Assembly (NCBI RefSeq): GCF_001577755.1
Contig: NZ_CP010776.1
Coordinates: forward strand, 744,001 to 808,000
Origin: Rufibacter sp. DG15C
GTDB taxonomy: Bacteria; Bacteroidota; Bacteroidia; Cytophagales; Hymenobacteraceae
DNA length: 64,000 bases
Direction of reading: 5' to 3'
Shown here: one piece after another, positions 36,337 to 44,798 of the stretch
Numbering within the stretch: the stretch's first letter is position 1
Layout: each line of letters starts with the position of its first letter
The notes under the pieces: generated by a model
Database searches by the model: none
What the model saw: the letters and a program-made list of their open reading frames with translations, nothing else
Told to the model about the DNA's origin: nothing
Program-made: the position numbers and the translations under genes

Positions 36337-38913
36337 TTATCTATTATCCACTGCTATCACCCTGCTTCCTCTGCCAGTCACATCAAATACTCTTAGCTTA
36401 ACTGTTCCCTTCTCTGTGATTGGTCCTAAATATACCTTGCTTTGAGCGGTAGGTTCTGAACCATCTACGGTGTATCTAATCACCATACCCGGCAACTGCA
36501 CATTAGCCACCACTTTACCGTTTTCTACCACGGCGCCGGCGGTAGGTATGCGGTATTGGAAGCCGTTATGGAAGTAGTTGAGACGGGGCAGTTCACGCTT
36601 GCCAAGGGTGTTTACAAACTGGGACCAGGCCGTGGTGTAGAGGGCTTCGCTTTTGGCGGAGTTGGATTCAGTGGCCCAGGTAGGGTCTGGCGCCCAGGCG
36701 CGTTCGGCTAAGCCTAATAGTTTAGGCAAGAGCATATATTCCTGGCGCTCGGGGCTGAGGATTCTTTCGCTCCAGAGCGGGGCCTGCAAACCCACGATGT
36801 TGGCTTTGCCTTTGGCGGTGAGTTGCTCTTTTCCGGCGAAGGCACCTGGTTTGATGGGGTTATTGCTCTCGTCCACTTTCATGTTCTTCATGTAGTTGAG
36901 CGGAATGAAATAGAAGGGCTTGTCCAAGTCCACGAAGCCACCCCAGTAGAGACCGGGCTCCTCGTAAGCTTTCTGGTAGGCTAGGTCTAAGTACAGGTTG
37001 GTCACGTTGGTGAGCACCACTTTGTAGCCGGCGTTGGCCATGCGGTAGGCCAGGTCGCTGTTGGCGCCAATGTTGTTCCAGACGTCTACATGCACGTTCT
37101 CCTTGGCCAGTACCGGATTGGCCACATAGCTCAGTTTGCCGTTCTCGCGAACCTTGCGCAGACCCACTTCCTCCCAACCCGATAGGTACAGCTTGCGGGC
37201 CTTTACCATAGCGTTGAGCTTATTGAAGAAGTAGTACCACAGGTCATCAATCTCTTTGATGGACGCATCTTTCTTCATCAAGGCCTGCACCGACGGGGAT
37301 TTCTCCCAGACGCCTTTGGGCACCTCGTCGCCCCCGAAATGGATGGTTTGAATGGGTGCGCCGGCTTCTTTGTACATGGCCAGCACTTCATCCGTCACCT
37401 TCTCCAAAAACCGATAGGTAGACGGCATAGACACGTCCATCACGTTGTCGTTCCAGTACTGCACCGAGCGGTAAACGGATTTGTCGTTCAGGTCCCGAAG
37501 CAAGTACTGCTCAGCCTCGGTTTTCTTGCCTTCTTTGAGCAGACGGTAGTAGCGGGCGTCCATGGCCTTGATGGCCGCGCGCGCGTGGCCGGGCGTCTCA
37601 ATCTCAGGAATGACTTTGATGTGGCGCGCCTTGGCGTATTTAAGAATCTCAATGAAGTCTGCCTTAGTGTAATGACCGCTACCGGTGGTATTGTTCACGT
37701 CTGGGCCAGAGGCGTAGGCAGCTTGCAAGAACTCCAGGTTATCCAGCGTGTGTCCGCGTCTTCCTCCTACTTGCGTAAGTTCTGGCAAACCGGCAATCTC
37801 CAGGCGCCAGCCTTCGTCGTCGTTCAAATGGAAGTGCAGGACGTTGAGTTTATACAGCGCCATCAAATCCAGCACCTTGAGCACCTGCTCCTTCTGCTGG
37901 AAGTTTCTGGCCACGTCCATCATAAAAGCACGGTGCGGAAACCTAGGAGCATCTTTTACCTGCACACCGTCAATGGTGACTGAGGTCTGCTTTTTAGCCA
38001 GCAGCAGGGGCGGCATCAAAGTTTTCAAAGACTGAATGCCATAGAACATACCAGCCGGTGAAGTGGCTGAAATGACAATTCCCGATGAGGCAACCTGCAA
38101 CTCATAGCCTTCGGCACCCAAGCCCGCTTTCTTTTTCAGTTGAATGGAAGGAGCACTTGCTTCACGTGTCTGCGTTGTGTTCGGCTTCCCGAAGACCATT
38201 TGCAGATACGCTTCCAAGTGCTGCTGTTCATTGGCAAATTCTTTTTCAGAAGTAATTTTAGTGGCGGGTGTTAAGGTCAAAGAACTGCCAGTTTTAGTGT
38301 ATTGCGCAGGCGTAGGAAATACCTTAGTCAGCTTGTCTTCCGGGATGTCTTGAATGACTTGGTTCTGGCGGTAGATGTCCTGCGCCTCTATCCAGCCCAC
38401 TGCGTTTTTGGTGGGCTTCACGTAGTGCGTGCTGAGCGAGTAGCCTTTGGCTGGCTCCTGATCCCAAACCAGGTAAAAGCCATAAGGCGCCCGTGAGTCG
38501 TTGATGATTTGCCCGGCTGAGACCAGTTCAATGCTGATGGAGTCACCAGCGGCCACGGCTTTAAAATTCTCCGTTGGCACCAGACGCAACAAATCTCCGT
38601 TGATGGCCTCCACTTTTACCAGCCCGTTATTGTCCTTGGCTTTGAAAGACGGCGAACCATTGAAGTAGATGGTCCAGCCAGTGGCGGGCAAAGGAGCGTT
38701 GCCGGTGTTTTTGAAGGTCAGCGAGGAGAGCGACTGCGTTTTGCCCAGGTACTTTTCTTCCAAGACCTGAAAGGTAAGCTGAAGGTTGGCTTTGGCATTG
38801 AGTGAAGCAGAGGCAGTCTCCACCTTCTCCTGTTTTTGGGGACTGGGCTGTCCGCAACTCACCGTCCACACAGAAAAGAAACAACCCAGAAAACCAATCC
38901 AATACTTTGCCAT
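36337..38913 (-). CDS. Beta-N-acetylhexosaminidase, GH20, lipoprotein
   Basis: An 858-residue chitobiase-type enzyme that removes terminal GlcNAc/GalNAc. It has a lipoprotein signal (SVWTVSCG, Cys about 20), an N-terminal CHB_HEX carbohydrate-binding domain (about 45-190), a GH20b domain (about 205-330), the GH20 barrel (about 330-740) with FHLNDDEGWRLE and the catalytic pair D529-E530 in HFGGDEVPKG, and a C-terminal beta domain. It probably acts at the cell surface on chitin oligomers or glycans. No susCD-type partner is nearby. Confidence 0.95.
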   Translation of the reverse strand: MAKYWIGFLGCFFSVWTVSCGQPSPQKQEKVETASASLNAKANLQLTFQVLEEKYLGKTQSLSSLTFKNTGNAPLPATGWTIYFNGSPSFKAKDNNGLVKVEAINGDLLRLVPTENFKAVAAGDSISIELVSAGQIINDSRAPYGFYLVWDQEPAKGYSLSTHYVKPTKNAVGWIEAQDIYRQNQVIQDIPEDKLTKVFPTPAQYTKTGSSLTLTPATKITSEKEFANEQQHLEAYLQMVFGKPNTTQTREASAPSIQLKKKAGLGAEGYELQVASSGIVISATSPAGMFYGIQSLKTLMPPLLLAKKQTSVTIDGVQVKDAPRFPHRAFMMDVARNFQQKEQVLKVLDLMALYKLNVLHFHLNDDEGWRLEIAGLPELTQVGGRRGHTLDNLEFLQAAYASGPDVNNTTGSGHYTKADFIEILKYAKARHIKVIPEIETPGHARAAIKAMDARYYRLLKEGKKTEAEQYLLRDLNDKSVYRSVQYWNDNVMDVSMPSTYRFLEKVTDEVLAMYKEAGAPIQTIHFGGDEVPKGVWEKSPSVQALMKKDASIKEIDDLWYYFFNKLNAMVKARKLYLSGWEEVGLRKVRENGKLSYVANPVLAKENVHVDVWNNIGANSDLAYRMANAGYKVVLTNVTNLYLDLAYQKAYEEPGLYWGGFVDLDKPFYFIPLNYMKNMKVDESNNPIKPGAFAGKEQLTAKGKANIVGLQAPLWSERILSPERQEYMLLPKLLGLAERAWAPDPTWATESNSAKSEALYTTAWSQFVNTLGKRELPRLNYFHNGFQYRIPTAGAVVENGKVVANVQLPGMVIRYTVDGSEPTAQSKVYLGPITEKGTVKLRVFDVTGRGSRVIAVDNR

Positions 38914-38953
38914 GCCGTCTATCTTTTAGGGGGAAGAATAGGTAAAACTAGCA

Positions 38954-38997
38954 GTCCGTTTTTGGCCTGTTTCTCAGAAATCAAGCCAAAAACGGAC
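38954..38997. repeat. Dispersed palindrome, copy 16
   Basis: CTCAG-type centre (TTTCTCAGAAA, shared with copy 19), flanks GTC/GAC complementary; 25 bp past the DUF502 stop. Confidence 0.87.
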
Positions 38998-39022
38998 CAT
39001 TACAAAAATCTTGCTGCTACTT

Positions 39023-39565
39023 CTATAGTTTAGAAACGCCGCCAGAGACTACAAATTTCATCACCTCGCTGCTTGGTATTTCCAGAAACGTCACGCTTTC
39101 ACGCGGCACCAGGAACAACTCACCCGAGAAGTTGTAAGAGTGCGGAAAGTAGACGGCCACCTTGTCTGGTAAATGCAGGGCGTCCATGGAAGTCTGGGTG
39201 ATAAAGCCCAGTTTCAAGACATCCTGGAACTGCGTCATCTTCACCAGGACCGGCTGGTTGAACTTCTGGTTCTCGCCTACAAAGGCGTCAAACAAGTCTT
39301 TGAGTGAGGAGTAAATCATGCTCACCAGCGGCAGGCGGTTCATGATGCGCTCGGTGAGCACAAAGAACGGTTTGACCAAGAAAGACGAGCCGATGAAGCC
39401 CACCAAGGTGATGAGGAAAATCATGATGAACAGTCCCAGTCCCGGGTAATACAGCAGGAAGAGGTTGTCCAGCCAGTTCACAATGGCTACAATGATGTAG
39501 ATGGTGAGGCTAATGGGCGCTACAATCAGGAAACCGTTGAGAAAGTATTTGAGTAATTTTTTCAT
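39023..39565 (-). CDS. DUF502 family membrane protein
   Basis: A 180-residue protein with two N-terminal membrane helices (about 9-32 and 42-63) separated by a short loop, then the conserved GSSFLVKPFFVLTERIMNRLPLVSMIY and GELFLVPRESVTFLEIP regions of DUF502. Function unknown. It follows ispH on the same strand after a terminator. Confidence 0.88.
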   Translation of the reverse strand: MKKLLKYFLNGFLIVAPISLTIYIIVAIVNWLDNLFLLYYPGLGLFIMIFLITLVGFIGSSFLVKPFFVLTERIMNRLPLVSMIYSSLKDLFDAFVGENQKFNQPVLVKMTQFQDVLKLGFITQTSMDALHLPDKVAVYFPHSYNFSGELFLVPRESVTFLEIPSSEVMKFVVSGGVSKL

Positions 39566-39586
39566 GCTACAGGAAAGGTAAAGAAA

Positions 39587-39607
39587 AAGCCCCGACGAGC
39601 GGGGCTT
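39587..39607 (-). terminator. Terminator after ispH
   Basis: AAGCCCC, 7-nt loop, GGGGCTT; on the minus strand the stem is followed by T-rich sequence. Confidence 0.75.
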
Positions 39608-39641
39608 AAAAATAGGGATAATCTATTATATTGTTTCGTTC

Positions 39642-40535
39642 TTATACGGCTACGGCCTCCTGTGCCTGAATAGCGTCTTTTACTTCCTGCATCAGCCACA
39701 TGGGCGTAGACGTGGCCCCGCAGATACCCACCGAGGCGGCCTCCTTGAACCAGTCCATGTCCAGTTCCTGGGCGTTCTCCACAAAATAACTCTGCGGATT
39801 TACGCGCTGGCAAACGGCGTAGAGCGCCTTGCCGTTGGAGCTTTTCTTACCGCTCACAAAGATGACCACGTCATGCAAAGCGGCGAACTTCTCTAGCTGC
39901 GGTTCGCGGTTAGACACCTGGCGGCAGATGCTGTCATTGGCATCCAATGCTTCTACTTGAACACCAGAGGCTTGAGCGGCGGCTACCCGTTGCTCAATCA
40001 GCTCCTTCATGTGGTAAAAGCCCTTGGTACTTTTGGTAGTCTGGCTGAACAAGGTGATGGGGCGGCTGTAATCCAACTGGTCCAAATCCTCCTCAGTAGT
40101 AATGACAATGGCCTCGTTGCCGGTCTGACCGGCCAAACCAATCACCTCGGCGTGGCCTTGCTGCCCGTAGAGCACAATCTGACCGTTCATGGCCTTGTTG
40201 GAGTCATAGGCATGCTTGACGCGGTTCTGCAACTTGAGCACCACCGGACAAGAGGCGTCAATTAGCTCCAGGTTATTCTGCAAGGCCGTTTGATACGTTT
40301 CTGGCGGCTCGCCGTGCGCTCTAATCAAGACTTTGCAGTCCCGCAGTTCCTTGAGCTGGTCGCGGTCAATGATGCGCAGGCCCTTGTTGTACAAACGCTG
40401 CACCTCCATGCTGTTGTGCACAATGTCGCCTAAACAATAGAGCTCGGTTACTTCCTCTAGTTCGTCCTCTGCCATCTGTATGGCAAACTCCACCCCAAAG
40501 CAATAGCCCGAATTCTGATCTATGGTTACGTTCAT
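39642..40535 (-). CDS. ispH: 4-hydroxy-3-methylbut-2-enyl diphosphate reductase
   Basis: A 297-residue 4Fe-4S enzyme for the last step of the MEP isoprenoid pathway, producing IPP and DMAPP. The cluster cysteines are visible in SGYCFGV, DASCPVVLKLQ and GICGATSTP, together with the RAHGEPPE block and DSICRQVSNREPQLEK. ATG at 40535 (MNVTIDQNSGYC) is preferred over a start 10 codons upstream because similarity begins there. The 189 bp between it and cmk hold nothing recognised. Confidence 0.95.
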   Translation of the reverse strand: MNVTIDQNSGYCFGVEFAIQMAEDELEEVTELYCLGDIVHNSMEVQRLYNKGLRIIDRDQLKELRDCKVLIRAHGEPPETYQTALQNNLELIDASCPVVLKLQNRVKHAYDSNKAMNGQIVLYGQQGHAEVIGLAGQTGNEAIVITTEEDLDQLDYSRPITLFSQTTKSTKGFYHMKELIEQRVAAAQASGVQVEALDANDSICRQVSNREPQLEKFAALHDVVIFVSGKKSSNGKALYAVCQRVNPQSYFVENAQELDMDWFKEAASVGICGATSTPMWLMQEVKDAIQAQEAVAV

Positions 40536-40724
40536 CCTTACAATGATTAATGGACAATGATTCATGATTAAAAACCAGAAACAATTGACTTATTGGAACG
40601 GAAGATACGCTACTTACGCTGTACCTTTCTTTCAGTTAACTAACCTAATTTGCCTCTATTAAATTCCGGCTGGACTAATGATTAGTGAGTAATGACCAAT
40701 GATGAATAATTGTCTTATTTACTA

Positions 40725-41423
40725 TCATTCATTAGTCACTGATAAGTGTGCCAGTTTAGAGTCTACCAGGCGCATGACAAACTCCACCTGCTCATCAATG
40801 GTGATGTGCGAGGTGTCCAGTAGATGCGCGTCCTCGGCTTGGCGCAACGGGCTGTCCTCACGGGTAGAGTCTATGTGGTCGCGCTTCTTCAGGTTCTCCA
40901 CAATCTCGTCAAAGGGCACCAACTGGTCTTTCTCAAAGAGCTCCTCCTGCCGGCGCTTGGCGCGGGTCTCCACATCGGCGGTCATAAATACTTTCACCTC
41001 GGCGTCTGGAAAGACTACGGTGCCAATGTCACGGCCGTCCATCACCACGCCGCGGCGCTTGCCCATCTTCTGCTGCTCGGCTACCATGGCGCGGCGCACG
41101 GCCGGTATCACGCTCACCTCGCTCACCATGTTAGATACGTACATGGTCCTAATCTCATCCTCCACGTTGAGGCCATTCAAGAAGACCTCGTTGCGGTGGG
41201 TTTTGGGGTTTCTATGGAAGGTGACCTCTATGTGGGCCAAGGCATCCTGTACTTTTTTGGGGTTGGTGAGGTCAATGTAATGCTCCAGAAAATAAAGCGT
41301 TACCGCCCGGTACATGGCCCCGGTGTCAATGTAGGCATAGCCCAGTTCTTTCGCCACCTGCTTAGCGGTGGTACTTTTACCGCAGGAAGAGTGCCCGTCC
41401 AGGGCTACTACAATCTTCTTCAT
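40725..41423 (-). CDS. cmk: Cytidylate kinase
   Basis: A 232-residue (d)CMP kinase with the P-loop GHSSCGKSTTAKQ at the N-terminus, YIDTGAMYRAVTLYF, and VVMDGRDIGTVVFPDAEVKVFM. It phosphorylates CMP and dCMP for nucleic acid synthesis. The length is normal. A tiny lipoprotein gene lies 30 bp upstream on the same strand. Confidence 0.96.
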   Translation of the reverse strand: MKKIVVALDGHSSCGKSTTAKQVAKELGYAYIDTGAMYRAVTLYFLEHYIDLTNPKKVQDALAHIEVTFHRNPKTHRNEVFLNGLNVEDEIRTMYVSNMVSEVSVIPAVRRAMVAEQQKMGKRRGVVMDGRDIGTVVFPDAEVKVFMTADVETRAKRRQEELFEKDQLVPFDEIVENLKKRDHIDSTREDSPLRQAEDAHLLDTSHITIDEQVEFVMRLVDSKLAHLSVTNE

Positions 41424-41453
41424 ACCAGTGCCTTGTCTACTAAAAAAAGGAAA

Positions 41454-41618
41454 TTAACAATCTTTTGTGGGGCAGGGAATGGCCTTGCCCGAGCGTTGAT
41501 GGCGCTGGTAGCTTTTCGTTTTCTTGCTTAGGGACGTCTTGCGCGTGCAGGCGGGGCTTACCGCTCCCAACAGCAGGCACCAGATTAAACCAAGCGAAAA
41601 TATCTTTTTCAAAACCAT
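41454..41618 (-). CDS. Small 54-residue lipoprotein
   Basis: ATG at 41618 to TAA at 41454. Start MVLKKIFSLGLIWCLLLG, lipobox VSPAC (Cys24), then a basic 30-residue mature part ending KAIPCPTKDC with two cysteines. Its size and signal are convincing and a -7 promoter element (TATCTTTG) lies 12 bp upstream. The function is unknown; it is divergent from ade and just upstream of cmk, possibly cotranscribed with cmk. Confidence 0.68.
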   Translation of the reverse strand: MVLKKIFSLGLIWCLLLGAVSPACTRKTSLSKKTKSYQRHQRSGKAIPCPTKDC

Positions 41619-41626
41619 TAACTTTG
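41619..41626 (+). promoter_or_regulatory. Possible -7 element for ade
   Basis: TAACTTTG on the plus strand, back-to-back with the -7 element of the small lipoprotein gene; no -33 match. A hairpin (41646-41695) with a following T-run would lie in the ade leader. Confidence 0.3.
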
Positions 41627-41630
41627 ACTG

Positions 41631-41638
41631 CAAAGATA
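41631..41638 (-). promoter_or_regulatory. -7 element for the small lipoprotein gene
   Basis: TATCTTTG on the minus strand; 20 bases upstream is TTC, one base from the TTG consensus. Confidence 0.5.
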
Positions 41639-41727
41639 CACGTTAAAGCCAGAACCACGAACCTTACATTTTTTATGTGGGTCCGATTCTGGCTTGTTTT
41701 TCCTAAAACTCCTCTAAACTGAAGGCT

Positions 41728-43374
41728 ATGAGCACACGTCGTTTTTTCAAGGTAAGCGGGCACATTGTAGATGTGCTGCGCCAGGAAATCTACCAAGGCA
41801 CCCTGGAAATCATGGACGGCACCATCACAGCCATCACCCGCGAATCCGTCTCTGAAACGCACTACATCTTGCCCGGGTTCATAGACGCCCACGTACACGT
41901 GGAGAGCTCCATGCTGGTGCCCTCAGAGTTTGCGCGCCTGGCCGTGCCGCACGGCACCGTGGCCACCGTCTCTGACCCGCATGAGATTGGCAACGTACTG
42001 GGCCTCAAAGGCGTGGAGTACATGTTGGACAACGGAAAGAAAGTACCCTTCAAGTTTTTCTTCGGGGCGCCGTCCTGCGTGCCGGCCACTCCGTTTGAGA
42101 CCGCCGGCGCAGAGATAACGCCCGAAGACATTGAGGAATTGTTCCTGCGCCCCGAGGTGAAGTACTTAGCCGAGATGATGAACTGGCCGGGCGTCCTGAA
42201 CGGCGATGACCTGGTGATGCAGAAAATAACCCTGGCCCAGAAGTTCGACAAGCAGGTAGACGGCCACGCGCCCGGCCTGCGCGGAGAACAGGCCGCCGCC
42301 TACGCCGCCGCCGGCATGACCACCGACCATGAGTGCTTTACCGCCGAGGAGGCCCTGGACAAACTGGCCGTGGGGATGAAAATTTTGATACGTGAAGGAA
42401 GCGCCGCCAAGAACTTTGACGCCCTTATTCCCTTGCTCAAAGACCACGCAGCCAGCATCATGTTCTGCTCAGATGACAAACACCCAGACAACCTGGTGGA
42501 AGGCCATATCAACGAGCTGGTCAAACGCGCCTTGGCGCAAGGCCATGACTTATTCCACGTACTGCAGGCCGCCTGCGTGAATCCCGTACAGCATTACAAA
42601 TTGGAAGTAGGCCTGCTCCAAAAGAAAGAACCCGCCGACTTTATCATCGTCAACAACCTAGAGGACTTCACCATTCAACAGACCTACATCAACGGACAGC
42701 TGGTAGCCGAAAACGGCAAGACCAAGATTGACTTCACGCCCAGCGACATCATTAATAACTTCCACGCTCAGGCCAAGATGGTTGAGCAGTTCAAACTACC
42801 TGCGCAGCAAGCAACCAGAGTGAAAGTCATTGAGCCGTATGACGGGCAGCTAATAACAGGCTTGCTCACTGCTCAGGCCAAGATTGAGAACGGCAATATT
42901 GTCTCTGACGTGGCCAATGACGTGCTCAAGATGACCGTGGTGAACCGCTATGAGAACGCCGAGCCGGCCATTGCCTTCATCAAGAATTTCGGGCTGAAAC
43001 GCGGGGCCATTGCGTCTAGCGTGGGGCATGACTCACACAACATCATTGCCGTGGGTTGTGATGATGAGAGTCTGTGCCGCGCGGTGAACCTGGTCATTGA
43101 GGCCAAAGGCGGAATATCGGCTGTTTCTGGGGAATCAGAGGAAATCCTGCCCTTGCCGGTGGCCGGCATCATGTCTGCGGAGGACGGCTATTGGGTAGCT
43201 GAACAGTATGCCAAGCTGGACCGCATCGCCAAGGAGATGGGCAGCACCTTGAACTCGCCGTACATGACCCTTAGCTTTATGGCCCTGCTGGTGATTCCGG
43301 CGTTGAAACTGAGCGACAAGGGCCTGTTTGACGGGCAGAAGTTTGCCTTTGTAGACGTTCTGGAGCAGAGCTAG
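41728..43374 (+). CDS. ade: Adenine deaminase
   Basis: A 548-residue amidohydrolase converting adenine to hypoxanthine. Metal-binding and catalytic motifs are PGFIDAHVHVESSML, HGTVATVSDPHEIGNV, DGHAPGLRG and MFCSDDKHPDNL, and the C-terminal adenine deaminase domain contains GHDSHNIIAVGCDD. Size and order fit the bacterial Ade family. A terminator follows at 43417-43444. Confidence 0.96.
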   Translation: MSTRRFFKVSGHIVDVLRQEIYQGTLEIMDGTITAITRESVSETHYILPGFIDAHVHVESSMLVPSEFARLAVPHGTVATVSDPHEIGNVLGLKGVEYMLDNGKKVPFKFFFGAPSCVPATPFETAGAEITPEDIEELFLRPEVKYLAEMMNWPGVLNGDDLVMQKITLAQKFDKQVDGHAPGLRGEQAAAYAAAGMTTDHECFTAEEALDKLAVGMKILIREGSAAKNFDALIPLLKDHAASIMFCSDDKHPDNLVEGHINELVKRALAQGHDLFHVLQAACVNPVQHYKLEVGLLQKKEPADFIIVNNLEDFTIQQTYINGQLVAENGKTKIDFTPSDIINNFHAQAKMVEQFKLPAQQATRVKVIEPYDGQLITGLLTAQAKIENGNIVSDVANDVLKMTVVNRYENAEPAIAFIKNFGLKRGAIASSVGHDSHNIIAVGCDDESLCRAVNLVIEAKGGISAVSGESEEILPLPVAGIMSAEDGYWVAEQYAKLDRIAKEMGSTLNSPYMTLSFMALLVIPALKLSDKGLFDGQKFAFVDVLEQS

Positions 43375-43416
43375 CCAATTCAACAACTATTCTTTTGATA
43401 GGCAGTAAGCTAAAGG

Positions 43417-43444
43417 AGAGCTGGTAAGACATCAGCTCTTTTTT
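43417..43444 (+). terminator. Terminator after ade
   Basis: AGAGCTG, 9-nt loop, CAGCTCT then a T-run. Confidence 0.83.
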
Positions 43445-43464
43445 AGTGGATAAACGGTACAGAA

Positions 43465-44301
43465 TTGGTCACAGAGATTCTCCTTTTCATAGTGGGCGTT
43501 TTGGTCAGCGCGTTCGGCACCCTCATTGGGTTTGGCGGCGGCGTGTTTCTGGTACCCATCCTCATCATCTTCTTCCAGTTTCCCATTGAGGTGGCCATTG
43601 GCAGTGCCATGTGCTCTTTGCTCCCGGCGGCGCTCATCACCTCCTTTTTTAGTTACAGAGAAAAGAACATTGACTACGTGGTGGCCTCGCTCATTCAACC
43701 ATTTGCCATGCTGGGCACGGTATTAGGGGCTTTTCTGGTAGCCTACATTCCAGTGCTCCACATGCAGGCCTTGTTTGCCCTCTTCGTCTCAGTGACGGGT
43801 GTCTACATGCTGGTGTCGCATGTGCAGGCCAAGGCTAGAAAACAGGGCGTACTGTACCGCATCAACCGCATGCCCACCTCTTTCATCCGGAAGAACCACC
43901 AAAAGCACATTGCCTACCGCCTCAACGGAAGCCTGGTGTCCTTTTTTGGGTTGTGCACCGGCACCATGGCAGGTCTGTTTGGGATTGGCGGCGGATTTCT
44001 GCAGACGCCCATCATGATCAAGGTCTTCAAGATTCCTCCCCAGATTGCCATCTCCACGTCGCTGTTTCTGTTGGTCATCACCAGCCTCACGGGTATCTCG
44101 TCGCATTACTGGCTGGGGAACGTGGACTGGGTCAAAAGCGCGCCCTTGATGCTGGCCTTTGCTGTAGGAGCGGTGCTGGGCCGCATCCTCAAAAAGCAGA
44201 ACCGCTTGCACCACCCAGAACGCATGATTGGGATAGGCTTATTGCTGGCGGGCGCCAGCGTCATTGCCCACATCTTCCTCAAGTACGAATTCAACTGGTA
44301 A
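43465..44301 (+). CDS. TauE/SafE family sulfite/organosulfur exporter-like permease
   Basis: A 278-residue inner-membrane protein with about eight hydrophobic helices. The two family repeats show as GFGGGVFLVPILIIFFQFP (N-terminal) and GIGGGFLQTPIMIKVFKIP (central). Substrate unknown; family members export sulfite, sulfoacetate and similar anions. The only start compatible with the complete first helix is TTG at 43465, since an in-frame stop lies seven codons upstream. Confidence 0.9.
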   Translation: MVTEILLFIVGVLVSAFGTLIGFGGGVFLVPILIIFFQFPIEVAIGSAMCSLLPAALITSFFSYREKNIDYVVASLIQPFAMLGTVLGAFLVAYIPVLHMQALFALFVSVTGVYMLVSHVQAKARKQGVLYRINRMPTSFIRKNHQKHIAYRLNGSLVSFFGLCTGTMAGLFGIGGGFLQTPIMIKVFKIPPQIAISTSLFLLVITSLTGISSHYWLGNVDWVKSAPLMLAFAVGAVLGRILKKQNRLHHPERMIGIGLLLAGASVIAHIFLKYEFNW

Positions 44302-44306
44302 CCCTA

Positions 44307-44356
44307 AAAAGCCGTTTTTGGGCTGATTCTGTCAAAACAGGCCAAAAACGGCTTTT
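44307..44356. repeat. Dispersed palindrome, copy 17, between convergent genes
   Basis: Flanks AAAAGC/GCTTTT extend the palindrome by 6 bp. It starts 5 bp after the exporter stop (+) and ends 7 bp before the response regulator stop (-). Confidence 0.9.
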
Positions 44357-44363
44357 CTAATCT

Positions 44364-44798
44364 CTACTGCTGTTGCTCTGCCGGAAAGTACGCCTGCAGC
44401 ACTTCTTCCATTTTCTCTGTGGTCAAGGGCTTGGTGAGGTAGGCAATGTTGCTGGCGGCGGCGCGCTCCGTGTCCTGCTTATGCTCTGAGGTGGTCAGGA
44501 TGGCCAGCACAATATCTTTGGTGAACTCGGGGTCCAGCTTCTGAAACATCTGCAAAAACTCAAACCCGTCCATCACGGGCATGTTGATGTCCAGCAGGAT
44601 GAGGGACGGCTTTACGTACTCAGGAGAGTTGGCGTCCACAATGCCCTGACTGATGGCGTACAAATAATCAAAGGCTTGCTTGCCGTTTCTGAACTCCCGT
44701 ATCTGGTCTGTAACGTCCATTCGCGAGAGTAAACGGTTGTTCAGGAAATTGTTGGTGTCGTCGTCGTCTATTAGCAGAATGCCCTGTAACTTTTTCAT
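44364..44798 (-). CDS. Single-domain response regulator
   Basis: A 144-residue receiver domain without an output domain. Acidic pocket LLIDDDDTNNF, phosphorylatable Asp in LILLDINMPVMDG, the Thr/Ser in ILTTSEH and the Lys in YLTKPL are intact. Its start overlaps the stop of the sensor kinase gene by 4 bp, so the two are a coupled pair. It resembles the Bacteroidota CheY-like/Rcp1-type regulators. Confidence 0.92.
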   Translation of the reverse strand: MKKLQGILLIDDDDTNNFLNNRLLSRMDVTDQIREFRNGKQAFDYLYAISQGIVDANSPEYVKPSLILLDINMPVMDGFEFLQMFQKLDPEFTKDIVLAILTTSEHKQDTERAAASNIAYLTKPLTTEKMEEVLQAYFPAEQQQ

